Shown here: in pieces, positions 8,610 through 15,719 of the stretch
Layout: the number at the start of each line of letters is the position of its first letter
Position numbering within the stretch: the first letter of the stretch is position 1
Assembly: GCA_023391635.1 (NCBI GenBank)
Contig: JAEWAQ010000013.1
Coordinates: forward strand, 62,001-126,000
From: Bacillota bacterium
Lineage (GTDB): Bacteria > Bacillota > Bacilli > Paenibacillales > Paenibacillaceae
Direction: 5' to 3'
DNA: 64,000 bases
Notes under the pieces: generated by a model
Databases searched by the model: none
What the model saw: only the letters and a program-made list of their open reading frames with translations
What the model was told of the DNA's origin: nothing
Translations under genes and position numbers: made by a program

Positions 8610-9836
8610 TTATTTCAGCTTTTTCCGAAGGCTCGTTAGCTCGTCGATCAATGCCGGACGGCGGGGATACAGCTCCTGCAGGCGATCGATGAGCTGAAGC
8701 GCCTCGCTCTTTCCCCCTGCTGCATAGCATTGCTTGATTAGCTTACATACCGCTTTATAGCCGCGCCGGTCCGAAATGTCAGCCGCGAATTTCAAAATAT
8801 ATCGATTAAAGATGGAAAAGGTTTCATCAGGGTAGTATGTCGCCAACTCCTTACCGTAATCCGCAATGAGATAAGGATGAGCTTCGAGGTGGAACAGCAG
8901 CCTCCGGTTTTCCCTTTGCTGATTCAGCAAGGATGCGTACTCGTGGGATTGCACAACTTTCGCTACTTCGTCCAGCAACCTGTCTTTCTTATCCTCGCTC
9001 CAAGTCCCCTGCGCCTCGGAATGCGCCTTAAGCTTGGCAAAGTATGAATAATGGCCCTGGAGCAAAATGCGATGCAGAAGCTCTCCTAGTTTCTCAATGT
9101 TCGATGTTTCAGCGTATATCCTCTCCAAGAATTGAGCCCACTGCGAGACGTATACCGTTCTTCTGCGATCGTTCTTCATTGCATCCATACACAGCTTTTC
9201 GGCAAGATCGTACTGCTTCATGCTCATAGCCCTTTCAACGGCTAACGCTCTCAACTCATCCACTTCCAGATGCTCCATTAGGTAAAGACGCTCTGCCTCT
9301 TCCCCTTCGAGTCGTCCAATGATGCCAAGTTCAATTAGATACATGTCTGGATATTCCTTGTCCAAATACATCTTGCCTAGAATAGGATACAGCGCACGAA
9401 GCTTGTCCGCCTGCTTATGGTCATCCACGAATCGAACAGCCGACTTCAGAAGCGCATAACCATATTCGTTCCATTCTTGAAAAGCCTTGTTCTTCGCCGT
9501 TGTAAGAATCGCTTCAAACATAAGCTGCCGTTCCTTACCTTCGGCAAGTCGACATACGTCGTCCACGACTTGGAGACTCTGATGAACCACATCTGTCACC
9601 ATGCCCGAAGACGTATCCGCATGAGAGATAAGCTTGATAACTTCTACCAGAATCAAGAGATGCGCGCCAAGGGAATACAGTTTGTCCGCACTCCGTTCCG
9701 CCTCTTCGGAAAGAGCAAGCATTTCTACGCAAATCTGATTGCATCCTCCGTAAGGCACGAACCCGCGATCGGAGTTGCTGCGAATGATCGATTTAATTTG
9801 TTCCTTGAGTTGCTTTAGCTCCGGGTTCACACTCAT
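8610..9836 (-). CDS. Helical repeat protein like the C-terminal part of SWIM zinc-finger proteins
   Basis: 408 residues from the ATG at 9834-9836 (AAAGGAAC upstream); a frame 25 codons longer lacks a ribosome site. It is helix-rich with TPR-like spacing. Features such as GHYSYFAKLKAHSEAQG, LFHLEAHPYLIADYGKELAT and the ending LQELYPRRPALIDELTSLRK resemble the C-terminal helical half of bacterial SWIM zinc-finger proteins. The SWIM motif (CxCx-CxH) is absent, so this is either a separate homologue or a product of gene fission. The role is unknown; SWIM proteins usually sit beside SNF2 helicases, but none is seen here. Confidence 0.6.
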   Translation of the reverse strand: MSVNPELKQLKEQIKSIIRSNSDRGFVPYGGCNQICVEMLALSEEAERSADKLYSLGAHLLILVEVIKLISHADTSSGMVTDVVHQSLQVVDDVCRLAEGKERQLMFEAILTTAKNKAFQEWNEYGYALLKSAVRFVDDHKQADKLRALYPILGKMYLDKEYPDMYLIELGIIGRLEGEEAERLYLMEHLEVDELRALAVERAMSMKQYDLAEKLCMDAMKNDRRRTVYVSQWAQFLERIYAETSNIEKLGELLHRILLQGHYSYFAKLKAHSEAQGTWSEDKKDRLLDEVAKVVQSHEYASLLNQQRENRRLLFHLEAHPYLIADYGKELATYYPDETFSIFNRYILKFAADISDRRGYKAVCKLIKQCYAAGGKSEALQLIDRLQELYPRRPALIDELTSLRKKLK

Positions 9837-9961
9837 CTTGGGTTGTTCCTTTCTATACTTGGGACGATTCTTTCCTAATACGTTTCGACAGGCAGCAGGA
9901 GAAACCTCCATTTACATGAATAGGGCCCCTTCCTTAAAGCCGAAGGAACCCAATGTTGATA

Positions 9962-10246
9962 CTACTCATCTTGCACAAACCCCAGCTTCCGGGGCTGTCC
10001 GTCCGCCATCCATTCGCGGCTGCGTCCTTTGGCATAATCGGATTTCATTCCGGAAATCAACCGTTCGAGGTCGGTTTCGTTCTCATAATGCATCTGCAGC
10101 GCGGCGGAAGCATAGAGTTCGCTTAGCTGGGCGAGCGTAAACCCTTCCGCTGCGCGGGCAGCCCTGGCAATCGTCTCTTCGTCCGCAAGCCGGGTCATGC
10201 CGATATGCATTTCTACAAGAAGTAGCGTAAAGCCATGATCGAAACC
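9962..10246 (-). pseudogene. 3' remnant of an AAA-type ATPase gene
   Basis: The last 82-94 codons of a reading frame read VEMHIGMTRLADEETIARAA, then EGFTLAQLSELYASAALQMH, ending in REWMADGQPRKLGFVQDE. This matches the C-terminal lid (sensor-2) region of a CDC48/FtsH-like AAA ATPase, where GFTxAQL follows the small domain. Nothing upstream encodes the Walker motifs. The remaining 10247-10340 sequence has only short chance frames. It is a truncated gene end left by a deletion, between the SWIM-like gene and the esterase. Confidence 0.6.
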
Positions 10247-10346
10247 ATCCCCGCAACTACCGTTCCGAGCAAGCTTTTTGTTTTCATAGCGACGAGAACC
10301 ATCGCAACAGAATTGAAGCAACTCCACAATTTCCTTGTCTACGCAG

Positions 10347-10390
10347 AAACCCGACCTCACGCGGTCGGGTTTCTGATGGTGGAGGCGAAC
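10347..10390 (-). terminator. Terminator with tRNA-3'-end-like sequence, copy 1
   Basis: On the minus strand GTTCGCCTCCACCAT (10376-10390) is followed by a hairpin of GAAACCCGACC and GGTCGGGTTTC (10347-10373) with loop GCGTGA. The hairpin ends the esterase transcript. The preceding 15 bases resemble the end of a tRNA (T-loop GTTCG, acceptor strand, CCA), and the same arrangement recurs at 34957-35003. Confidence 0.7.
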
Positions 10391-10446
10391 CGTGGCAGTG
10401 CAGAACCACAATTCGCCGCCGGTGCGATTAGCGGCACGCGTTCCGC

Positions 10447-11505
10447 TTATATTTCGCAGCGAATGAAGGCAACAGCCAGCGCCATCGCGCTTCGGACTGC
10501 CGCTGTATCCGCGAGCGAGTTGAGCATGACGAAATCGTGGATCGTGCCCTGCATGCGCGCTTGAGCAACACGAACGCCTGCTTGCCGCAGCTTGTTGGCG
10601 TACGCCTCCCCTTCGTCGCGGAGGACGTCGGCCTGACCCGTGATGATCATGGCGGGCGGCAATCCTTGCAGCTGCTGGGTCGTTGCGCGAAGCGGTGAAG
10701 CCGTGATCTGCGCTCTTTGCATAGGATCTGTCATGTATTGGTCCCAGAACCACTGCATGACGTCGCGGCGAAGGTAATAGCCCTCGGCGAACTGTTTGTA
10801 CGATGGCGTATCGAAGGAAGCGTCCGTTACCGGATAGAACATCAGCTGCTTGGCGATTTTCGGTCCGCCGCGCTCCTTCGCCAGGATGGCAACGGCCGCG
10901 GTCATATTGCCGCCTACGCTATCGCCGGCGGCGATGATCTTTTTCGGATCCATACCGTACTTGCGGCCGTTATCGGCAACCCATTGCAATGCTGCGTATA
11001 TTTCTTCTAGGGCGGTCGGATACTTCGCTTCCGGAGAAAGGCTGTAGTTGACGAAAACAACGACCGAATTCGATCTGATTGTCAGTTCGCGGACCAGCCG
11101 TTCGTGCGTGCCGAAGTTTCCAAGCACCCACCCGCCGCCGTGGGAATATAAGACGACAGGCAGGTCGCCCTTGGCTTGTTTCGGCCGAACGATCGTTAAT
11201 GACACTTTCCCGGTCGGACCGCCTTTGATCGTCACGTTCTGAATATCGGCAGGATGCATCTTGACCGGCCCGGCCTGCGTTTTGTCTAGTTGCTCGCGCC
11301 CTTTTTGCGGACCAAGATCGTACAAATAGGGCGGGTTGGCGGTTTCTTCGGTCACTTTATTGGCTTCGGGCTCTAGCATGACTTCGTTTGCGATATCTGG
11401 AGAAGATGCACGGGGGTCGGCTTCCGCCAAGCCGTTGCCGAATAGCGTTGCTCCGATCAGCACCGTAAGGCAAGCCGATCCAAGAGCCTTATACTTTAAG
11501 CGCAC
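10447..11505 (-). CDS. Secreted HSL-family alpha/beta-hydrolase (esterase/lipase)
   Basis: 352 residues with an N-terminal signal peptide (about residues 1-29, uncleaved or cut near AEA). The hormone-sensitive-lipase family motifs are complete: oxyanion HGGG at 122-125, nucleophile GDSVGG with Ser196, acid Asp293 (GQADVLRDEG) and His323 (TIHDFVML). It should hydrolyse short-chain esters outside the cell or at the membrane. Start ATG 11503-11505. Transcribed alone on the minus strand with a terminator downstream. The upstream gap 11506-11700 contains a remnant of another alpha/beta-hydrolase. Confidence 0.88.
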   Translation of the reverse strand: MRLKYKALGSACLTVLIGATLFGNGLAEADPRASSPDIANEVMLEPEANKVTEETANPPYLYDLGPQKGREQLDKTQAGPVKMHPADIQNVTIKGGPTGKVSLTIVRPKQAKGDLPVVLYSHGGGWVLGNFGTHERLVRELTIRSNSVVVFVNYSLSPEAKYPTALEEIYAALQWVADNGRKYGMDPKKIIAAGDSVGGNMTAAVAILAKERGGPKIAKQLMFYPVTDASFDTPSYKQFAEGYYLRRDVMQWFWDQYMTDPMQRAQITASPLRATTQQLQGLPPAMIITGQADVLRDEGEAYANKLRQAGVRVAQARMQGTIHDFVMLNSLADTAAVRSAMALAVAFIRCEI

Positions 11506-11577
11506 AGGTCAATTCATCCTTTATCGCGAGATTTTGTACCTGTTTTAAAGTGTGCAGAATTTCCCAGGTTATGCAAA

Positions 11578-11602
11578 AACCCTGACCTCATCGGTCAGGG
11601 TT
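11578..11602 (-). terminator. Hairpin after the hydrolase remnant
   Basis: AACCCTGACC and GGTCAGGGTT pair perfectly around a five-base loop, followed on the minus strand by TTTGCATAACC. It overlaps the remnant's stop codon. Confidence 0.65.
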
Positions 11603-11726
11603 GCGCATGGTCCTTAACCTTTGTAATAAATCTTTGGATTGCGTCGTTCACCGATGATTTTTGTTCCAGGATAAGGAAGTGTCCTGCTCCCCTAATCATT
11701 AAAAGACCGCGAACATCGTGGCCCAT
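11595..11726 (-). pseudogene. 3' remnant of an alpha/beta-hydrolase gene
   Basis: A minus-strand frame ending at TGA 11595-11597 reads GHDVRGLLMIRGAGHFLILE, then Q, then SSVNDAIQRFI. GAGHF followed by LEQ and a final helix is the classical C-terminus of an alpha/beta hydrolase, including its catalytic histidine. The upstream end runs into the hairpin at 11703-11748, so the rest of the gene is gone. A hairpin at 11578-11602 (AACCCTGACC with GGTCAGGGTT) is probably its old terminator. Confidence 0.6.
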
Positions 11727-11748
11727 CGGGCTGGATGTTCGCGGTCTT
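11703..11748 (-). terminator. Strong terminator after the NlpC/P60 gene
   Basis: Fifteen-base arms (AAGACCGCGAACATC at 11703-11717 with its complement at 11734-11748), followed on the minus strand by TTTTAATGATT. Confidence 0.85.
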
Positions 11749-11762
11749 ATAGGTTTCGGAAG

Positions 11763-12482
11763 TTAGAGAACTCGGCGTGCCGAAACGTAATGATTGGACC
11801 ACCAGCCGGAGGTCAGAGAGTTAATCGCAATCCCGTTCTTGGATGGCGTATTGTGGATAAATTGACCTCCGCCGATATAGATCCCGACATGGTTGATGGC
11901 TTTATTGTTGCTGCCGACCGTATCGAAGAATACGAGATCGCCCTTGCGAAGGTTGCTCTTGCTGACGGAGGAGCCGGCCGATTTCTGATACCTCGTGCCC
12001 CACTTCAAGTCGACTCCGACCTTGGCGAAGACGAATTCCGTAAACGACGAACAATCGAAGATCAGCTTGGACGGGTTGCGCGTACCGAAGTCGTATTTGA
12101 CGCGACCCATATAGCTTTTGGCGATGTCCACGACGCGGTCGGCCTTCGAGCTGACGGAGGAAGAACCGCCGTAATTCGTGTATTGATCTCTTGCCGACAC
12201 ATAGCCGGTGTTGCCCCGCTTATCTTTGACTTTCAACCAATAGCTGTTCACCTTCGAGATCACGTGGATATACTCTCCGGTCGGAATCAAGCGAATGACC
12301 CGCCCGCTTGTGCTGGCACTGGTGCGCAGGTTCACGCCGTATGTAACCTTCGTCTCGTAAACAGTCGCGGCGGATGCTGTCGGCGTCAGCGGGGCTTGTC
12401 CCATGTGGGTGGCTCCGAACCCAATGGCCGCGCACAAGCCGAAAGCCACCAGTTGGCGCGAGATTGATTTTCGTACAGACAT
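11763..12482 (-). CDS. Secreted SH3b-NlpC/P60 cell-wall endopeptidase
   Basis: 239 residues from ATG 12480-12482 behind GGAGGGATT; a 36-codon upstream extension lacks a site. Order: signal peptide 1-39 (ending ASA-AT), SH3b domain about 42-100 (VNLRTSASTSGRVIRLI, GNTGYVSA), NlpC/P60 domain about 112-239. The catalytic residues are visible: Cys144 (DCSSFTEFVF), His198 (INHVGIYIG) and His210 (GGQFIHNTP). It should cleave gamma-D-Glu-diaminopimelate bonds in peptidoglycan. It stands alone with a strong terminator. Bases 12483-12669 hold no gene. Confidence 0.92.
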   Translation of the reverse strand: MSVRKSISRQLVAFGLCAAIGFGATHMGQAPLTPTASAATVYETKVTYGVNLRTSASTSGRVIRLIPTGEYIHVISKVNSYWLKVKDKRGNTGYVSARDQYTNYGGSSSVSSKADRVVDIAKSYMGRVKYDFGTRNPSKLIFDCSSFTEFVFAKVGVDLKWGTRYQKSAGSSVSKSNLRKGDLVFFDTVGSNNKAINHVGIYIGGGQFIHNTPSKNGIAINSLTSGWWSNHYVSARRVL

Positions 12483-12669
12483 GCGAATCCCTCCAAGATG
12501 TAAGACTTGTCGGAATTCACGATAACATATATACATTCGCCTAATCTTTCCCACAAAGAAAGAAATCGCCGTCAGGACAAGCATGAACATTGATTATTAG
12601 AATAATGTGAAGATTTTTTAAGCCATGAAAATACTGGGCGATTTAATAAATGGTGTAAGCGCAGTTGTC

Positions 12670-14496
12670 TTAACCGCTCGCTCTTGCCTGATAGGCCAGC
12701 AACTTGCCGAACAAGCCGTCCCGGTCCCTGGAAAGGTCCGTGTATTCGCCGCGCTGCACGATGGTTCCGTCGTCCAGCACGACGATCTGGTCCGCGCCTC
12801 GGATCGTGGATAAGCGATGGGCAATCACGATCATGGTCATGCTTCCCCTCAACCGTTCCAACGCTTTCTGAATGCCGGCCTCATGTTCGCTGTCCAGCGC
12901 GCTGGTGGCTTCGTCCAGAATGAGGATGGAGGGCTTGCGCAGGATGGCTCTCGCCAGTACGATCCGTTGGCGTTCGCCTCCGGACAGGCGAATTCCCCGG
13001 TCTCCCAACACGGTATCAAGTCCTTGAGGTAATTTCTTGACGAACACATCCGCCGCGGCGAATCGCAATGCCTCCCACATCCTGTCCTCGCATGCATCCG
13101 GCGCAGCGATGGCTAAATTGTCTCTCACGCTCTCATGGAACAGGAAGGGGTCTTGCGAGACGTAGCTGACAGACCGTCTTAAAGCAGCGGAATCGCTCGC
13201 GGCCAACGGCTTGCCGCCTACGAGCACCTGCCCCCGTTCCGGCTGGATGAGTCCGATCAACATATCGATTAAAGTGCTTTTCCCCGCGCCCGACCGACCG
13301 ACGATGGCTGTCATCCGATTGGCCGGAATTCGCAGATTCACGGCTTGAAGAGCATAAGCGGAATGCTTGTGGTCGTAACGGTAGTATACGTCTCGGAATT
13401 CGAAGCCTTGTTCGGCGCGAATGACGCCGCCGTTCTCCGGAAGGTCGGGGTGCTCCGGCTCCTGGGCGGCCTCCACCTCCTGCTGCAGCTCCCATAAATT
13501 TCGGAAGGCGGGAATCGTCTGGGCGATCTGTTCCAGATTGGACTGCAACGCGGAAAACTTCGGCCACAAACGCGAGAAAATGAGGACGATAAAAAGGAGG
13601 GTCTCTGCCTGTACATGGATGACTTCGAATGCGGAATAAACGAAAAGTACGATGAGAAGGCTTGCGGCGGCATTGTAATGAAACCTGGACGCCGATTGCA
13701 GTCTCGTAAATTGGACGGTATTGCGTTCCAGCCGATCGCACAGCACGCGGAACCAGGAGAGATGCTGCTTCTCCATCCGATTGCTTTTGATGTCCTTAAT
13801 CCCGTTGAAATGATCGGTCATCCCGGCCACATAACGCTGCATCAGCTCGGTCGTATCCTGTCCGATCTTTCTTGATTTTCTTACCTTCGAGCGAGAATAG
13901 ACGGCGAGGGCCAGACCGCACAGCATAACCGCAATCGTGAGCGGTGCCGACAGCCACAACGCAAAGCCAATTTGGATCAGCGTAAAGAGCATCGTCGTAA
14001 CCAACTGCAACAGCGTGAAAATACCGTAACTGACCCGAGGCAGCTCGTTGGTGGCATAATGGATAAAATCCGACTTTCTGTTCTTCAGGAAGAACGACCA
14101 TTTTGACTGTAAAATGCCCTTATAAATGTCCAGCCTCAAGCGCCGAATAAAGCTTTGCTCCAATTCGGAATTCAGGTTGGTCAGGCGACGCTGCAGCAGT
14201 CCCTGGCCCAATAGCAGGATAAGGAACACGACGAGCACGACGGGCAATTTCAAGTTGGCCGGCAAGCTCCGAAGCGGCCCGACAGCGGAAGAAAGAAAGG
14301 GAATGCCTCCCGAAGAAGAATCCAAGAGCCCGATCAGACCCAGCATGGGAGCCAGGAGGAAAATACCAATCCCTTGCAGCATGCTGACGGCCATCGTCCC
14401 GAACAGATTCGTATACAGTTTGCGCCCGGCACTCGCGTGAAGCTTCTTGAGATAGATGAGCACAGGCGCTATTCCCAGTCGTTCTACGCCCTTCAT
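12670..14496 (-). CDS. ABC exporter of the lasso peptide locus (McjD/PadeD type)
   Basis: 608 residues. Residues 20-320 form a six-helix exporter membrane domain. Residues 350-600 are the ATPase with Walker A GRSGAGKST, signature LSGGERQR and Walker B ILILDEATSALD, ending with the switch histidine AHRLST. It most likely pumps the finished lasso peptide out and gives self-immunity. The ATG overlaps the end of the kinase gene (ATGA), so the two are coupled. No separate exporter is seen in the adjacent thiazole peptide locus, so it might serve both products; that is speculation. Last gene of the unit. Confidence 0.85.
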   Translation of the reverse strand: MKGVERLGIAPVLIYLKKLHASAGRKLYTNLFGTMAVSMLQGIGIFLLAPMLGLIGLLDSSSGGIPFLSSAVGPLRSLPANLKLPVVLVVFLILLLGQGLLQRRLTNLNSELEQSFIRRLRLDIYKGILQSKWSFFLKNRKSDFIHYATNELPRVSYGIFTLLQLVTTMLFTLIQIGFALWLSAPLTIAVMLCGLALAVYSRSKVRKSRKIGQDTTELMQRYVAGMTDHFNGIKDIKSNRMEKQHLSWFRVLCDRLERNTVQFTRLQSASRFHYNAAASLLIVLFVYSAFEVIHVQAETLLFIVLIFSRLWPKFSALQSNLEQIAQTIPAFRNLWELQQEVEAAQEPEHPDLPENGGVIRAEQGFEFRDVYYRYDHKHSAYALQAVNLRIPANRMTAIVGRSGAGKSTLIDMLIGLIQPERGQVLVGGKPLAASDSAALRRSVSYVSQDPFLFHESVRDNLAIAAPDACEDRMWEALRFAAADVFVKKLPQGLDTVLGDRGIRLSGGERQRIVLARAILRKPSILILDEATSALDSEHEAGIQKALERLRGSMTMIVIAHRLSTIRGADQIVVLDDGTIVQRGEYTDLSRDRDGLFGKLLAYQARASG

Positions 14497-15431
14497 CCCT
14501 GCATAACCTTCTCTCCTTCAAGTGCGGTAAGCAACACTCTGTCGACCAGCTCGTGCACCGAAAATCCGTCAGACGGCCTTTGCAAGCGATACATATCGAC
14601 CCGACTCGCCATTCTGGCAACGGTCGAAAAATGCCATTGCTCCCCTGCAAGCTTCGGAATCAGAAAGTTTCGGTAAGTATGCAGCCGGAGAATCGCCAGT
14701 CGTTCAAGGCCCCGATAGCGCGAGAGCTCAACCTCTTCCCCCTCAGTCGCGGTCAGCTCGAATATGCCGGCCAGGGGAACGGCATTCGCGGCAAACCCGG
14801 ACGATACGGGCAAGGCATATTTGGATTGATACAGATGGCGATAACGGCCCGTTTCCATCCCTAATTGCTCGATGCTATCCTGCCAGAGCTTCTGCTGCGG
14901 ATATGCAGGAATGACGTGAGGGGCGCTGTCTTCCGCGGCAAGCGATACCGCAATCACATCGTCGGTCAGGAGCCGATATCCGCGGTTCATGAACGCGGCG
15001 GCCAGCGTCGACTTCCCTGCTCCGGAATCCCCGACGAACGCGTAGGCTTGACCTTCAATAACGACGGCGCTGCCGTGAAGAGGGAGAATTCTACGCTGCA
15101 TGAGAACCGTGCCCATGCAAGTACCGAGCAAGTAGAGCCGAACGATTTTCGCCTCTGCCCCGGCAAGGGGAGACACGACGATTTGCTTCCCGTCGCGAAT
15201 GCCGTAGATGGCAACATCGGGTACATAAAATAGAAATCGACCGTCTGCGCTCGCATAGTAATCGTCCTGCACCTCGCATGCGCGCCAGGCTTCCGACAAG
15301 TCTCCGATCTTGATAACGATGTCCGGCTCCCTAGCCTGTGCGGCTGTCCGAGGCAGCTCCGGCAACCGAAGCTCGCTTCTTATGCTCAGGCCAAAAGCGG
15401 TGTACGGGATCGGCGCGGCCGCATCTGTCAT
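14493..15431 (-). CDS. HPr-kinase-like lasso peptide kinase (PadeK/ThcoK type)
   Basis: 312 residues. The core resembles HPr kinase/phosphorylase: Walker A GDSGAGKST (134-142), then GYRLLTDDVIAV with the paired aspartates. Homologues in paeninodin-type clusters phosphorylate the hydroxyl of the C-terminal serine of the lasso precursor. The precursor encoded just upstream does end in Ser, which fits. N-terminal about 110 residues are the variable substrate-binding part of this family. GGAG abuts the ATG, and AGGTG lies further up. Placed between precursor and exporter in one unit. Confidence 0.85.
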   Translation of the reverse strand: MTDAAAPIPYTAFGLSIRSELRLPELPRTAAQAREPDIVIKIGDLSEAWRACEVQDDYYASADGRFLFYVPDVAIYGIRDGKQIVVSPLAGAEAKIVRLYLLGTCMGTVLMQRRILPLHGSAVVIEGQAYAFVGDSGAGKSTLAAAFMNRGYRLLTDDVIAVSLAAEDSAPHVIPAYPQQKLWQDSIEQLGMETGRYRHLYQSKYALPVSSGFAANAVPLAGIFELTATEGEEVELSRYRGLERLAILRLHTYRNFLIPKLAGEQWHFSTVARMASRVDMYRLQRPSDGFSVHELVDRVLLTALEGEKVMQG

Positions 15432-15494
15432 CTCCTAACACCTCGATCCTGTATATGAGCTTCCGTGAAGGGAAGCCAATTTCCGTAGTAAGAA

Positions 15495-15526
15495 GGGCCC
15501 CGTACATGAAGCATGTATCAGGACCC
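15495..15526 (-). terminator. Hairpin between lasso precursor and kinase genes (attenuator)
   Basis: On the minus strand GGGTCCTGATACATG and CATGTACGGGGCCC form an imperfect hairpin with a three-base loop and no long T-run. It probably reduces read-through so that the precursor is made in excess. Confidence 0.5.
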
Positions 15527-15552
15527 TCGAGTGTTGCCATCCGCTTTGCCTA

Positions 15553-15690
15553 TTAAGATTCAAGGGGAGCATGAGCAACGCCGTTGTTCGTGCCTTTTCC
15601 GTTTCGATCGGGATACAAGCCATTCGGTCCACCGAACGTCTGGCTGACGTCAAGAACTTCCAGCGTCGGTTGATTCCATTCTTTTTTCAT
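15553..15690 (-). CDS. Lasso peptide precursor, paeninodin-like
   Basis: 45 residues behind a perfect AAAGGAGGTGA. Leader residues 1-19 read MKKEWNQPTLEVLDVSQTF: the WxxPxL motif recognised by RRE proteins and the obligate Thr at position -2 are both present. The predicted core starts at Gly20 and reads GGPNGLYPD, then RNGKGTNNG, then VAHAPLES. Asp9 of the core can close a nine-residue macrolactam on Gly1, as in paeninodin. The tail of 17 residues is long and ends in Ser, the target of the neighbouring kinase. Too short to be seen by simple gene finders. Confidence 0.9.
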   Translation of the reverse strand: MKKEWNQPTLEVLDVSQTFGGPNGLYPDRNGKGTNNGVAHAPLES

Positions 15691-15719
15691 TGGTCTTCAC
15701 CTCCTTTCAAGCAGGAGCG

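Noticed and set aside
10247..10340. 24-29-codon hydrophobic frame (MKTKSLLGTVVAGMVSIMAL) on the minus strand
   Set aside because: No ribosome site and it overlaps the decayed ATPase end; too little evidence for a gene.
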